From contig NZ_CP023559.1 of the NCBI RefSeq assembly GCF_003006155.1, forward strand, positions 62,001-126,000: a stretch of DNA of 64,000 nt. The letters run 5' to 3'. A program made the position numbers and the translations under genes. The DNA comes from Salinicola tamaricis (GTDB taxonomy: Bacteria > Pseudomonadota > Gammaproteobacteria > Pseudomonadales > Halomonadaceae). Positions 28,304 to 38,213 of the stretch are shown here, one piece after another (positions within the stretch are counted from its first letter, which is position 1; every line of letters begins with the position of its first letter). The notes below the pieces were generated by a model that saw nothing but the letters and a program-made list of their open reading frames with translations, had not been told where the DNA came from and searched no databases.

Positions 28304-30103
28304 ATGGAAAACGCTGCCCTTGCCCTGACCGGCATCGGTCTGCTGGCGCTGATCTGTCAGTGGCTGGCGTGGCAGTTGCGTCTGCCCGCCATCCTGCCAC
28401 TGCTGCTCGCCGGTGTGATCGCCGGCCCCATTACCGGCTGGCTGCAGCCGGACGCCATTCTGGGCGACCTGCTGTTCCCGTTGGTCTCGCTGGCCGTGGC
28501 GGTGATCCTGTTCGAGGGCAGCCTGACGCTCGACTTCCGCGAGCTGCGCGGCCACGGTCGCACGGTCAGCCGTCTGGTCACCTGGGGCGCACTGATCACG
28601 GCGCTGATCGGGATCGCTGCCGCGCACCTGGTGCTGGGGCTGTCGTGGGAAATGTCCAGCGTGCTCGGCGCACTGCTGGTGGTCACTGGGCCCACCGTGG
28701 TACTGCCGCTGCTGCACACCCTGCGCGCGCGCGAGCATGTCAGCCAGATCCTGCGCTGGGAGGGCATCCTGATCGACCCGATCGGCGCCATCGGCGCGGT
28801 ACTGGTCTATGAGTTCGTGGCACTGGGAGTCTCCAACGGCGCCGCCACCCATACCTTGATCAGCTTCGCCCAGACCGCGGTGATCGGTTTCGGCCTGGGT
28901 ATCGCCGGCGGCTATCTATGGGGCAGCGTGCTGCGCCACCACTGGCTGCCGCAGCGGCTGCACAGCTTCGGCACGCTGATGGTCATGCTCACCCTGTTCA
29001 CGCTCTCCAACCTGCTGTTCCACGAGTCGGGGCTGCTCACGGTGACGGTGATGGGCGTATGGATGGCCAACATGCGCGGGGTGCCCACTCAGCCGATTCT
29101 GGAGTTCAAGGAGACGCTGTCGATCCTCTTGATCTCGGGCCTGTTCATCCTGCTCGCGGCACGCCTGAGCCTGGAACAGCTGGGCCTGCTGTCGTGGGAG
29201 GCGTGGGCCTTCCTCGCCATTCTGGTGTGGGTCGCTCGACCGCTGACGGTATGGCTTTGCACTCTGGGTAGTTCGCTCAACTGGCGTGAGAAGGCCCTGC
29301 TGGCCTGGCTCTCGCCGCGCGGCATCGTCGCCGCCGCGGTGGCCTCACTGTTCGCCATTCGCCTGGAGGCACTCGAGGTGCCGGGGGCCGAATTGCTGGT
29401 GCCGGTGACGTTCCTGGTGATCATCAGCACCGTGGTGGTGCAGAGCCTCTTCTCGCGCCCGCTGGCGCGTCTGCTGAGGGTCAGCGAGCCGACGCCGTCA
29501 GGGTTTCTGATCATTGGTGCCAATCCGGTCGCCCGCGCCTTCGGCCAGGTGCTGCAGGAGGCTGGCTTCGTGGTCCGTCTGTGCGACCACAACTGGGATG
29601 CGGTGCAGGAAGCGCGCATGGCCAACTTGCCTACCTACTACGGCAATCCGCTGTCGGAGCACGCCGCGCAGCACCTCGAACTCACCGGCATCGGCCATCT
29701 GCTGCCGCTATCGCCCTACCGCGAGCTCAACAATCTCGCCGCGCTGCACTTCGAGCACGTTCTGGGGCACGGCAAGGTATTCCGCCTGGCGGTGGAGTCC
29801 AGCCGCAGCGCCAAGCGCCATCACCAGCAGGCACTTGCTCACCTGCCGCTGCTGTTCGATGGCAATACCAGCTTCACCCGGCTGTCGAGCCTGATCGGCC
29901 AGGGCGCGGTGTTGCGCCAGGCCAAGATCAGCGAGAACTTCGACATCGAAGATTATCGGCGTATCCATCAGGACCGCCTGCTGACCCTGTTCACCCTCTC
30001 CGCCAACGGCCGCATCCGCACCGCCACCGCGGAAAAGCCGCTGATGCCCAAGGCGGGAGACACCCTGATCAGTCTGATCTTCCCCGATTCGCCGGAGTTC
30101 TGA
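28304..30103 (+). CDS. CPA1-type cation:proton antiporter with C-terminal NAD-binding domain
   Basis: A 599-residue protein. Residues 1-400 form about 12 hydrophobic segments with LFEGSLTLDFRELRGHG, GALLVVTGPTVVLPLL (the TGPT ion-site region) and an ESGLLTVTVMGVWMAN segment. From about residue 405 a Rossmann-type domain begins FLIIGANPVARAFGQVLQEAGF. This layout is that of NhaP-like sodium or potassium/proton antiporters gated by nucleotide binding. It likely contributes to pH and salt homeostasis. The gene is complete and ends at a bidirectional terminator shared with trpC. Confidence 0.88.
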   Translation: MENAALALTGIGLLALICQWLAWQLRLPAILPLLLAGVIAGPITGWLQPDAILGDLLFPLVSLAVAVILFEGSLTLDFRELRGHGRTVSRLVTWGALITALIGIAAAHLVLGLSWEMSSVLGALLVVTGPTVVLPLLHTLRAREHVSQILRWEGILIDPIGAIGAVLVYEFVALGVSNGAATHTLISFAQTAVIGFGLGIAGGYLWGSVLRHHWLPQRLHSFGTLMVMLTLFTLSNLLFHESGLLTVTVMGVWMANMRGVPTQPILEFKETLSILLISGLFILLAARLSLEQLGLLSWEAWAFLAILVWVARPLTVWLCTLGSSLNWREKALLAWLSPRGIVAAAVASLFAIRLEALEVPGAELLVPVTFLVIISTVVVQSLFSRPLARLLRVSEPTPSGFLIIGANPVARAFGQVLQEAGFVVRLCDHNWDAVQEARMANLPTYYGNPLSEHAAQHLELTGIGHLLPLSPYRELNNLAALHFEHVLGHGKVFRLAVESSRSAKRHHQQALAHLPLLFDGNTSFTRLSSLIGQGAVLRQAKISENFDIEDYRRIHQDRLLTLFTLSANGRIRTATAEKPLMPKAGDTLISLIFPDSPEF

Positions 30104-30141
30104 GCCGGCCCCGGCAGCCGCACTCCCCCTCTCCCTGAACG

Positions 30142-30170
30142 ACGAACACCGCCTCAAAGGCGGTGTTCGT
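30142..30170. terminator. Bidirectional terminator between antiporter gene and trpC
   Basis: ACGAACACCGCCT and AGGCGGTGTTCGT form a perfect 13-bp stem with a 3-base loop, placed between two convergent genes. Confidence 0.8.
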
Positions 30171-30224
30171 GTTCAGCGCCGGCGCCCGTCTAGGCACGCG
30201 TGCCACGACGCCTGCGCAGCGGGC

Positions 30225-31037
30225 TCAGAAGAACAGACGGCGCAGCGCGCTGCCCGGCTCGGCTTCACGCATGAAAGCCTCGCCGACCAGGAAGGCGTTG
30301 ACGTCGTACTCGCGCATGCGCTCGACGTCGTCGCGGGTATGGATGCCCGACTCAGTGACCACGGTCACGCCGGCCGGCACCCGCTTGAGCAGGTCGAAGG
30401 TGGTATCCAGCGAGGTCGCGAAGGTGTGCAGATCGCGGTTGTTGATACCCACCAGCGGCAGATCGAGCGTCAGCGCACGCTCCAGCTCGAACACATCGTG
30501 GACCTCGACCAGCACATCCATGCCCAGTTCCCGCGCCTGGCGATAGAGATCCTTGAGCTGGACGTCATCCAGCGCCGCCACGATCAGCAGAATGCAGTCG
30601 GCACCGATGCCGCGCGCTTCGGCAATCTGGTAGCCGTCGATGATGAAGTCCTTGCGGATCACCGGCAACGCGCAGGCCTCGCGCGCGGCGATCAGATGAG
30701 ACTCATCGCCCTGGAAGTAGTCGGCATCGGTCAGCACCGACAGGCAGCTGGCACCGGCGGCGGCGTAGTCGGCGGCGATCTCGGCCGGGCGGAAATCCTC
30801 GCAGATCACACCCTTGGAGGGCGACGCCTTCTTGATCTCGGCGATCACCGCCGGGTCTCCCCCCTCGATACAGCGCCGGAGCGCGGCGACGAAGCCACGC
30901 GGGGCGCTCTGCGCCTGAGCACGCTGCAGCCAGGTCTGCTCGCTGGTGCGCGGACGGCGCTCGCTGATCTCTTCGCGCTTGCGCGCCAGAATCTTGGCCA
31001 GAATGGTCGGCAACGCCTTGTCCTGTGATTCACTCAT
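30225..31037 (-). CDS. trpC: Indole-3-glycerol phosphate synthase
   Basis: A 270-residue TIM-barrel enzyme of tryptophan synthesis that closes the indole ring of CdRP. Motifs seen are [13 protein letters not shown] (catalytic lysines), [23 protein letters not shown] and the phosphate-binding ESGI. The start [17 protein letters not shown] at 31035-31037 is the family norm. It is a monofunctional TrpC, as in pseudomonads, and lies last in trpGDC. Confidence 0.96.
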   Translation of the reverse strand: MSESQDKALPTILAKILARKREEISERRPRTSEQTWLQRAQAQSAPRGFVAALRRCIEGGDPAVIAEIKKASPSKGVICEDFRPAEIAADYAAAGASCLSVLTDADYFQGDESHLIAAREACALPVIRKDFIIDGYQIAEARGIGADCILLIVAALDDVQLKDLYRQARELGMDVLVEVHDVFELERALTLDLPLVGINNRDLHTFATSLDTTFDLLKRVPAGVTVVTESGIHTRDDVERMREYDVNAFLVGEAFMREAEPGSALRRLFF

Positions 31038-31092
31038 GCGCGGAGCTCTCGGTGTCGGGGTGAAAGGATATCGAGATGAATCGATGTCGGGG

Positions 31093-32112
31093 TCAATCAG
31101 CGAATACCCGCGTAAAGTCGGCCAACTCCTTGAGCTTCTCCAGCGGCAGCTTGGAGGCCTGGGCATCCTGCGCCATCAGCACCCCCTCCTGCAGCGAATC
31201 GGAGACGCCCGAGGCGTACAGCGCGGCGCCGGCATTCAACGCCACGATATCCCCGGCCGCACCCTTGCCGACCAGCGCCTCCTTGACCAGCTTGAGGCTA
31301 TCCTCGGCGGTCACTACCTTCAATGGCGCCAGCGCCTGGCGTTCGATACCCAGCGACTCGGGGGTCAACGTGTACTCGCGAATCTCACCGTCACGCAGCT
31401 CCGCCACCCGGGTCGGCGCCGCCAGCGAGATCTCGTCGAGGCCATCCTCGGCATGCACCACCAGTACATGGCGGCTGCCGAGCTTGCGCAGCGACTCCGC
31501 CACCAGCGGTACCAGATGTGGCGCATAGACGCCGAGCAGCTGGTTGGGCGCGCCGGCGGGGTTGGTCAGCGGCCCCAGGATATTGAACACTGTACGCACG
31601 CCCATCTCGCGACGTGGACCGATAGCGTGGCGCATCGCCTGGTGGTGGCGCGGCGCAAACATGAAGCCGACCCCGACCTGTTCGATACAGCGTGCGATAG
31701 TCGCGGCATCCAGGTCGAGGTAGATGCCGGCAACGTCGAACAGGTCGGCGCTGCCCGCCGACGACGAGACACCACGATTGCCGTGCTTGGCCACGTGACC
31801 GCCAGCAGCAGCGACGACGAAGCTCGACGCCGTGGAGACATTGAACAGGTTGGCACCATCGCCTCCGGTACCGACGATATCGACCACGTTGTCACAGTCG
31901 AGTGCCACCGGCTGCATCAGCTCACGCATGACCTGGGCCGCCGCGGTGATCTCGTCGGCGGTCTCGCCCTTCATCGCCAGGGCGATCAGAAACCCGGCGA
32001 TCTGGGCATCGGTAGCCTCACCGGTCATGATCGTCTGCATGATCGCGTGAGTGTCGTCGTAGCCCAGATTCTCGTGGCGCAGCAGCGCAGCGATCGCCTC
32101 ACGCATTTGCAT
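31093..32112 (-). CDS. trpD: Anthranilate phosphoribosyltransferase
   Basis: A 339-residue enzyme that joins anthranilate to PRPP. It has the PRPP-binding loop [32 protein letters not shown], and [18 protein letters not shown]. The ATG at 32110-32112 has GGGAGAG upstream. It overlaps the trpG stop by 14 bases, which implies coupled translation of the two anthranilate-pathway proteins. Confidence 0.96.
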   Translation of the reverse strand: MQMREAIAALLRHENLGYDDTHAIMQTIMTGEATDAQIAGFLIALAMKGETADEITAAAQVMRELMQPVALDCDNVVDIVGTGGDGANLFNVSTASSFVVAAAGGHVAKHGNRGVSSSAGSADLFDVAGIYLDLDAATIARCIEQVGVGFMFAPRHHQAMRHAIGPRREMGVRTVFNILGPLTNPAGAPNQLLGVYAPHLVPLVAESLRKLGSRHVLVVHAEDGLDEISLAAPTRVAELRDGEIREYTLTPESLGIERQALAPLKVVTAEDSLKLVKEALVGKGAAGDIVALNAGAALYASGVSDSLQEGVLMAQDAQASKLPLEKLKELADFTRVFAD

Positions 32113-32722
32113 GTGTCTCTCCCAGCGGTTGCGACGCGGTTTGGCGCTTGAGGAAATTGTCCAGCAGCTCATGGCCCTGGCGCGAGAGGATCGACTCGGG
32201 GTGGAACTGCACGCCCTCGATATCCAGGGTACGGTGCCGGAGACCCATGATCAGCCCCGGCGTGACGTCACTCTCATCGGTATAAGCGGTCACTTCCAGG
32301 CATTCGGGCAGGGTTGCGGCGTCCACCACCAGAGAGTGGTAGCGGGTCACTTCCAGCGGGTCCTCGAGACCGGCGAACACGCCCTGGCCAGCGTGGCGGA
32401 TACGTGAAGTCTTGCCATGCATCACCTGCGGTGCCCGAATCACATGGCCACCGTAGACTTGGCCGATCGCCTGATGCCCCAGGCAGACGCCGAGAATCGG
32501 GATGCGTCCGGCGAAATGACGAATGGCGGCCATCGAGATCCCCGCCTCGTTGGGGGTGCAGGGGCCGGGCGAAACGACCAGATGCGAGGGCGCGTGGCGC
32601 TCCAGCCCTGCCAGGTCGATCTCGTCATTGCGCAGGGTGATGACATCGGCGCCCAGCTCACCCAGATACTGGACGATATTGAAGGTGAAGCTGTCGTAGT
32701 TATCGATCATGAGGACTGGCAC
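32099..32722 (-). CDS. trpG: Anthranilate synthase glutamine amidotransferase subunit
   Basis: A class I glutamine amidotransferase supplying ammonia to TrpE. Triad motifs are [11 protein letters not shown] (nucleophilic Cys) and VQFHPES (His-Glu); the N-terminal [11 protein letters not shown] and the oxyanion [11 protein letters not shown] are also visible. The best start is GTG at 32720-32722, 9 bases after AGGAG. The internal ATG four codons later is an alternative. trpE is not adjacent. The transcript begins with an attenuator. Confidence 0.95.
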   Translation of the reverse strand: MPVLMIDNYDSFTFNIVQYLGELGADVITLRNDEIDLAGLERHAPSHLVVSPGPCTPNEAGISMAAIRHFAGRIPILGVCLGHQAIGQVYGGHVIRAPQVMHGKTSRIRHAGQGVFAGLEDPLEVTRYHSLVVDAATLPECLEVTAYTDESDVTPGLIMGLRHRTLDIEGVQFHPESILSRQGHELLDNFLKRQTASQPLGETHANA

Positions 32723-32835
32723 GGCAGTAAGCTCCTGATATTCATACGTGATCGCGTCATGGCTGTCGTTTTTCGTCCCACCGGAACCGACTTCGGCCCG
32801 GCGCTCTGCCAGCCTCACGGAGCCATCTCTCAGAC

Positions 32836-32866
32836 GAAAAAATGCCGCCCCGTGGGGCGGCATCTT
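32836..32866 (-). terminator. trp attenuator terminator hairpin
   Basis: ATGCCGCCCC and GGGGCGGCAT form a perfect 10-bp stem with a 2-base loop, followed on the minus strand by a run of six Ts. It lies between the leader peptide and trpG. The upstream GGGCGGC at 32883-32889 can pair with the first arm GCCGCCC, giving an antiterminator as classical attenuation requires. Confidence 0.8.
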
Positions 32867-32894
32867 TTACAGTCGTCAGCGGGCCGCCCTGGAA

Positions 32895-32945
32895 TCAAAG
32901 GCGCCACCACCACTGGATCGGTCTGTAGCTGGGTATCGTCATCAT
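32895..32945 (-). CDS. trpL: trp leader peptide with three consecutive Trp codons
   Basis: A 16-residue reading frame, MMTIPSYRPIQWWWRL, ends in TGA about 30 bases before the attenuator hairpin and lies about 170 bases before trpG. Three tandem UGG codons near the end are the hallmark of a tryptophan-sensing leader. Stalling there would free the downstream segment to form the antiterminator. The ribosome-binding site is weak. The frame is too short for ordinary gene finders. Confidence 0.85.
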   Translation of the reverse strand: MMTIPSYRPIQWWWRL

Positions 32946-32951
32946 GGCGCC

Positions 32952-32980
32952 AGTCTGCGTTTGACGGCGAGGGCTGTCAA
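32952..32980 (-). promoter_or_regulatory. Probable promoter of trpL-GDC
   Basis: On the minus strand a perfect TTGACA (-35, 32975-32980) is followed after 17 bases by CAGACT (32952-32957) as a poor -10. It lies just before the leader peptide. The -35 and spacing are good; the -10 is weak. Confidence 0.5.
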
Positions 32981-32991
32981 GCGGGCTGCGC

Positions 32992-33357
32992 TCAAACATC
33001 GAGCAGGGACTCGTCGACATCCCCGATCTCGGCATCGAACAGCGTCTCGATATCGGGGAAGATCACTTCGACGGCGCTCTGCCCCGCCTTGAGCGGTCCC
33101 ATACGCACTCGCAGAAACTGCCACAGCACCAACCCATACTCCTGCAGGTAAACGCCGGCGCGAGGTTGCCCGGGAATCGCACGCCCCTGCTGCAGATTGG
33201 TGGCCAAATGCGGCACGATCGCCTCGGCGAGCCGGGCGGCAGCGTCGAGGTCGCTCTCACCCAGCGCATGCAGCCCCGGTAGCGCCGGCGTGAAGGCCTC
33301 CCACAGCGCATCACCGGCCCGAGGCCGAATCGCGACATCGAAGATACGCTCGTTCAT
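32992..33357 (-). CDS. Conserved-looking hypothetical protein
   Basis: A 121-residue soluble protein beginning MNERIFDVAIRPRAGD, acidic toward the end (DAEIGDVDESLLDV), with no recognisable motif. Codon use matches the neighbours and the frame is uninterrupted. A second ATG lies two codons upstream (33361-33363). It precedes the trp leader on the same strand with no clear terminator between, so some read-through into the trp leader is possible. I do not recognise the family. Confidence 0.6.
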   Translation of the reverse strand: MNERIFDVAIRPRAGDALWEAFTPALPGLHALGESDLDAAARLAEAIVPHLATNLQQGRAIPGQPRAGVYLQEYGLVLWQFLRVRMGPLKAGQSAVEVIFPDIETLFDAEIGDVDESLLDV

Positions 33358-33677
33358 CGGCATCTGTTTTCTCGTCTAGCACTCGCCATCGTTCGCACTC
33401 CCGATCGTCTCTCTCCGCGTCACCCGTTTCACCTTGGAGACAGCGCCCCGCACCTCTCTGCGGCAGGGGCATTGTGACCGCGAGCCAGGCCACCAAAGGA
33501 TCGAACAGTCCGAACTGCCAGGGCCATTTGTGGTCATGAACGCCGCGCTAAAAGAGCGACAGGCTCCTCGCGCTTGGTGTAGGGTCGGCGAATTCATGGA
33601 AGATATCTCGGCATCGACAGTCATACTGCTTGTCACGAGCGGTCGCGTGAACCGTGCCAACGATCGTGGAGAGCTGC

Positions 33678-33911
33678 ATGAAATTGACCAAACGGGGAAA
33701 GGAAACTCCCCTGATGAAGCGACGCGAGCAACGAGTGCTGCGCGCCGATAGCCTGAACGCCCTGTCGCGCCAATCGGGCATCCCCCTGAGTACCCTCAAG
33801 ACGCGCGTCAGAACCCTGATGGCGCGAGGCATATCCCGCGAGCGGGCCATCGAAATCGCTCTGAGCCGCCCCTTAGGCCCCCAGGGCAGACCCCGCGCCA
33901 ACGAACCCTGA
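33678..33911 (+). CDS. Small basic protein with possible helix-turn-helix
   Basis: A 77-residue protein starting MKLTKRGKETPLMKRRE, with GGAGAG upstream of the ATG. The segment LSRQSGIPLSTLKTRVRTLM looks like a helix-turn-helix, followed by MARGISRERAIEIALSR. It is strongly basic and probably binds nucleic acid. No family can be named. It stands alone between minus-strand genes. Confidence 0.6.
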   Translation: MKLTKRGKETPLMKRREQRVLRADSLNALSRQSGIPLSTLKTRVRTLMARGISRERAIEIALSRPLGPQGRPRANEP

Positions 33912-33943
33912 TAGACGGCCACACCGGCCATGGCGAGCTGGGC

Positions 33944-34177
33944 TCAACTTTTCGGCTTTCCTTGCTCGTCGTGGCGTCTGGAGAGCTCACGCTCTATCGT
34001 CTCGTCGATGGCGTGGCTGACGTAAGCCTCTTCACGCTCCAGTAGTTCCTGCGCCGTGGGCGAATGTGCGTCACGCTTGGCGTCGCACTGCGGACACCGC
34101 TCGACGCCCTCGGCATTGGTCGGCGCATCGGTTTGATCATGACCGCAGCGCGGGCACTGGGTAGTCTTTGCACACAT
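33944..34177 (-). CDS. Small zinc-ribbon protein
   Basis: A 77-residue protein with two cysteine pairs, CPRCGH (residues 8-13) and CPQCDAK (about 28-34), forming a zinc ribbon, followed by a charged helical tail (LLEREEAYVSHAIDETIERE). AAGGAG precedes the ATG at 34175-34177. The function is unknown. Its start and composition make a real gene likely. Confidence 0.7.
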   Translation of the reverse strand: MCAKTTQCPRCGHDQTDAPTNAEGVERCPQCDAKRDAHSPTAQELLEREEAYVSHAIDETIERELSRRHDEQGKPKS

Positions 34178-34359
34178 GACTCACTCCTTCTTCTCGGTGA
34201 CATCATGTCAAGTTTAGCGGTTCTATGTCACACCTGCGTAACTCGAGTCGACTACCGATGGTCAGGGTATCTCCTCACCCCGATTATCGACTAGGCTCTC
34301 TTGAGGCGGCACCAGTGACCAGATGCGGTGCCTCGCCGAATAGCACGGAGTAGCGCGCG

Positions 34360-34539
34360 ATGACACGTTTTGTGGCCAGACCCCTCACCCCTCTCAACGA
34401 TGGCGACGCTGCGGAGTGGATCGTGGTAGATACTGCGCCCACCCAGCAAGGCGATGGTGCCCCTGGCATCATCAGTCACCACGCAGGGCAGGAAGCTGCA
34501 CGCAAGCTGGCAGAAAAACTCAACCAGCGCCGACATTGA
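34360..34539 (+). CDS. Small hypothetical protein
   Basis: A 59-residue frame, starting MTRFVARPLTPLND and ending EKLNQRRH, with GGAG about 9 bases upstream. The middle (AAEWIVVDTAPTQQGDGAPG) is well formed and codon use fits the host. A minus-strand frame covers the same region but looks less natural. No family is recognised. Confidence 0.5.
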   Translation: MTRFVARPLTPLNDGDAAEWIVVDTAPTQQGDGAPGIISHHAGQEAARKLAEKLNQRRH

Positions 34540-34561
34540 CTTACCTGCCGGGCCCGCTTGT

Positions 34562-34859
34562 TCAGCTCGCATCCAGGCGCGTCTTGTGCGACGTCGCGTA
34601 GACCTGCGAGCCGATGATCGTGCTGCCAGGCGGCTGCGTCACTAGAAAGAGTGGCACGTCGGCGCCGCCTACTCGCGGCAGGTAGTGCCGCGCATGCCCC
34701 AGCGAACTCAGCCGCACGGGTCGCCCATCTTCCTCCTCGAGCACCTCGGCACGCTCCCCCATGATCACCCGGTAGGAGAACGTGCGCATCGAGCGACTCC
34801 ACCTGCAGCTCGGTCACACGACCTTCGCCAAGAAGTTGTACAAACTCTGCGTATCGCAT
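34562..34859 (-). CDS. DUF6482-like small protein, one frameshift
   Basis: The start MRYAEFVQLLGEGRVTEL at 34859 (GGGAGG upstream) leads into LQVESLDA, after which the frame must shift near 34790 to continue FSYRVIMGERAEVLEEEDG and RPVRLSSLGHARHYLPR, ending SQVYATSHKTRLDAS. The joined protein of about 98 residues resembles the DUF6482 family of small gammaproteobacterial proteins (a short N-terminal helix, then an L..DxxG.P..F.SL.EAR region). Its role is unknown. Confidence 0.55.
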
Positions 34860-35101
34860 GCCGCCTCCCTGGCAAGATGCTCGCCAACCCGCAGGACAAG
34901 ACCTACATAAAAGCTATACACGAAAATTATACTTGTACAAGGCAGCCACTACCGCCATGCGACCTTGGTCGCTGATCGGGCGCCGGCCCGAGGGCATCCG
35001 ACACCACATCAGCACAAGCATCGATACCACCGGCATAGTCGCGCCGAGACGCGATCGACCCTGGGATTCGAGATTCATTCAGAGGAAGGCTTGCAGGCAT
35101 G

Positions 35102-35140
35102 AAAAAAGCCGCCAGCGCAAAGTGCGCCAGGCGGCTTTTT
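35102..35140. terminator. Terminator after tRNA-Ala
   Basis: AAAAAGCCGCC and GGCGGCTTTTT form an 11-bp stem with an inner GCGC/GCGC pairing. It lies just past the 3' end of the minus-strand tRNA-Ala, with T runs on both strands. Confidence 0.85.
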
Positions 35141-35153
35141 CCAGAATAAAAGT

Positions 35154-35229
35154 TGGTGGAGCCTAGCGGGATCGAACCGCTGACCTCAACACTGCCAGTG
35201 TTGCGCTCTCCCAGCTGAGCTAAGGCCCC
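35154..35229 (-). tRNA. tRNA-Ala (GGC)
   Basis: A 76-base cloverleaf on the minus strand. It opens GGGGCCTTAGCTCAGCTGGG and ends with encoded CCA. The anticodon loop TGGCAGT gives anticodon GGC. T-arm GGTTCGATCC is normal. Confidence 0.96.
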
Positions 35230-35257
35230 GTACCGTGTTCGCCAAGGAACGCGGCGT

Positions 35258-35286
35258 AATTTACGGATGAATGTGAAGGCTGTCAA
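35258..35286 (-). promoter_or_regulatory. Promoter of tRNA-Ala
   Basis: On the minus strand a perfect TTGACA (35281-35286) is followed after 17 bases by TAAATT (35258-35263), 28 bases before the tRNA. The rest of the gap up to gacA (35287-35583) has no gene; it must carry the gacA promoter, which I cannot place with confidence. Confidence 0.75.
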
Positions 35287-35583
35287 TGAGTTTTGTCGAT
35301 TTCGTGCCAAGCTGCCCACTTTCCCGACCTCGATCTATCCAGTCCGGGGCGAGAAGCCGCTCCTGGAGCGCTCTCACCCCCCAACTTCTAGGCAGCGCTG
35401 CGCCCGGGTTTGCCGGTAGCAAGATTCTTGTCAACTCGGTGCAGCGTGTCTGTTAACATGCGGGCGCAACAGGCGTAGGGCGTGATCGACCAGAGGTCGA
35501 GGACGTTCCCGCTATGGATATACCGGCAGCACCCAGGCGGTCGCTGATCCGGCCGATACGTGAGGCAGAGGGCAGGAGTCATC

Positions 35584-36228
35584 TTGATCAAGGTATTGCT
35601 AGCCGATGATCACCATCTGGTTCGCACTAGTATCGCCCGCGTACTGGACGAGGAGTCCGACATCGAGATCGTCGCCGAGGTCGATAGCGGCGAAGCAGCG
35701 CTCAGCGCCTGCCGTGACCGCTTCCCCGACATCGCCCTGATGGATATTCGCATGCCCGGCATGGGCGGACTCGAAGCGATCCTCAAACTCCTCCGCGAAC
35801 AGCCTCAGATAAGCGTCGTGGTGCTCACCGGTCAGGTCGAGGAAACTACGGCACAACGTCTGATCGATGCTGGCGTAGCCGGATTCATCAGTAAGGGAAC
35901 GCCGCTCGATCAGATGATCGAGGCAGTCAGGCGGATCGCCGCAGGCGAGCGTTTCATCAGCCCCGACATCGCCCAGCGCGTGGTGCTGGCGCGCCGCGAG
36001 GGCGAAGGCAACCCGTTCGACCAGCTTTCTGACCGTGAACTGCAGATCGCACTGATGATCATCAACTGCCGACGCGTCAGTCTCATCTCTCAGCAGCTCG
36101 GGCTCAGCTCCAAGACGGTCAACACTTACCGCTACCGCATCTTCGACAAGCTCAAGGTTCAGTCCGACGTCGAACTCACCCACTTGGGCCTCAAGCACGG
36201 CTTGGTCGACGGTTTCGACACGCATTGA
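35584..36228 (+). CDS. gacA: Response regulator GacA/UvrY
   Basis: A 214-residue two-component regulator. The receiver domain (1-120) has DD at 8-9, the phosphorylated D54 in ALMDIRMPGMGG, and SKGTPLD with the conserved lysine. A LuxR-type helix-turn-helix follows (about 150-205; LSDRELQIALMI, LGLSSKTVNTYRYRIFDKL). It controls small regulatory RNAs of the Csr/Rsm system with GacS/BarA. The TTG at 35584-35586 is chosen as start because AGGAG lies 5 bases upstream and it gives the family N-terminus MIKVLLADDH. The order gacA-uvrC-pgsA is conserved. Confidence 0.94.
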   Translation: MIKVLLADDHHLVRTSIARVLDEESDIEIVAEVDSGEAALSACRDRFPDIALMDIRMPGMGGLEAILKLLREQPQISVVVLTGQVEETTAQRLIDAGVAGFISKGTPLDQMIEAVRRIAAGERFISPDIAQRVVLARREGEGNPFDQLSDRELQIALMIINCRRVSLISQQLGLSSKTVNTYRYRIFDKLKVQSDVELTHLGLKHGLVDGFDTH

Positions 36229-36311
36229 TACACGGTTTCGACGCGTTTCGAGTCGCCACCGGCCGATACCCGGATCGCGGCGCTGCGGCGTGTTTTTGAT
36301 ATACTCTCGGC

Positions 36312-38152
36312 ATGAGTGATAGCCCCAGCGATTCCCCGGCATCCTTCGATGCCAAGCACTTTCTCAAATCCGTCTCCGAGTCGCCCGGCGTGTACCGTAT
36401 GCTCGACGCCCAGGCCAACGTGCTCTATGTCGGCAAGGCGAAGCGCCTCAAGGCGCGTCTGGCAAGCTACTTCCGTGGCGCTCTGAACGCCAAGACTCAG
36501 GCGCTGGTGGCGCGCATTCAAGATGTTCAGGTGACCATCACCCGTAGCGAGACAAAGCGCTGCTGCTCGAACAGACGCTGATCAAAGAGCTGCGGCCGCC
36601 CTACAACATTCTGCTGCGCGACGACAAATCCTACCCTTATGTCTTCGTCACCGACCGTCACCCCTACCCGGTGCTGGAGTTCAAGCGCGCGCGTCAGAGG
36701 CGTGCTGACGGACGCTATCTGGGCCCCTACCCCAGCGCCACCGCGGTGCGCGAAAGCCTATCGCTGATGCAAAAGATCTTCCGTATCCGCAACTGCGAGG
36801 ACAGCGTATACGCCCATCGTCAGCGCCCCTGCCTGCAGTATCAGATCAAGCGCTGCAGCGCGCCCTGCGTCGACTTCATCAGCCAGGCGGACTACCAGCG
36901 TGACATCGAACACGCCGTGATGTGTCTCGAAGGGCGTAGCGAACAGGTCACCGGGCAGTTGACCGAGGCCATGGAACAGGCCAGCCAAGCACTGGACTTC
37001 GAGGAGGCCGCGCGCCTGCGCGATCAGATCCAGCAGCTGCGACGACTGCAGGAGAAGCAGTTCGTCGACAATGCCGAGGGTGATGCCGATGTCTTCGCCC
37101 TGGCCCAGCAGCCCGGCGGGCTCTGTATCAGCGTGCTGGCAATCCGTCAGGGTCGCATGCTCGGCGCGCGTCACCATCAGCCACAGAACGGCCTCGACCT
37201 GGGCACCGAAGAGCTCATCAGCGAGTTCGTCAGCCAGTTCTACCTGGGGCAGTCGAAAGAGATTCCGCAGGAGGTCATCACCTCCCATCCGCTGGCCGAC
37301 AACGAGCTGGTGCAGAGCGCGCTGAGCGAGCGCGCCGGACGCCGTGTACGCGTCACCGCCCAGGTTCGCGGCCATCGCGCCCAGTGGCAGCGCCTGGCAC
37401 TGACCAACGCCGAGCAGCATCTGGCAACACAGCTGGCCAACCGCAGCCAGCTCAGCCGACGCTTCGAGTCTCTGCGTGAAGCGTTGTCGCTGGAGAGCCC
37501 GCCGGCTCGGCTGGAGTGCTTCGATATCAGTCACAGCCACGGCGAAGCCACGGTCGCCTCCTGCGTGGTGTTCGACGGAGATGGCCCGGTCAAGTCGGAC
37601 TATCGCCGCTTCAACATCGAGGGTGTGGCCGCGGGCGACGACTACGCCGCCATGCGCCAGGCGCTCACACGACGCTTCAAGCGGCTGCAGAAAGGCGAAG
37701 GCAAGCTGCCGGACATCCTGATCGTCGACGGCGGCAAGGGCCAGCTCAACATGGCACGGGAAGTGATCGCCGAGCTAGATGTCATCGGCGTGACCCTGAT
37801 CGGGGTGGCCAAGGGCACTACCCGCAAGGCCGGACTGGAGACGCTGTTCATCGAGACCGTCGACCGCACTCTCGATCTCGACACCAGCTCGCCGGCGCTG
37901 CATCTGATCCAGCATATTCGTGACGAAGCCCACCGCTTCGCCATCACCGGACACCGCCAGCGCCGTGACAAGCAGCGCCGCACCTCGTCGCTGCAGGACA
38001 TTCCCGGTGTCGGCCCCAAACGCCGTCGCGAGCTGCTACGCTTCTTCGGCGGTCTGCAGGGGGTACGCAAGGCCACCCGCGACGACCTGGCACGCGTGCC
38101 GGGGATCAATGAACAGATGGCGACGACCATTCACCAGGCGCTGCATGGATGA
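36312..38152 (+). CDS. uvrC: Excinuclease ABC subunit C, one frameshift
   Basis: A 613-residue repair nuclease when repaired. The N-terminal GIY-YIG domain shows [21 protein letters not shown]. Near 36555 one A is missing from an AAA run (frame ETKALLLEQ to [11 protein letters not shown]). After this come the UVR motif ([20 protein letters not shown]), the RNase H-like C-terminal nuclease ([29 protein letters not shown]) and helix-hairpin-helix repeats ([19 protein letters not shown]). It makes both incisions in nucleotide excision repair. A true null in this gene would be surprising, so an error is likely. Confidence 0.93.
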
Positions 38153-38213
38153 GCGTTGCCGAGCGGCGTAAAATGCCCCCACCTTCACCTCAAGCAAGGA
38201 TGCTAGCGGCTCG

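Noticed and set aside
34291..34572. Minus-strand frame of 93 codons
   Set aside because: It covers the plus-strand 59-residue frame, which has the better start and more natural composition.
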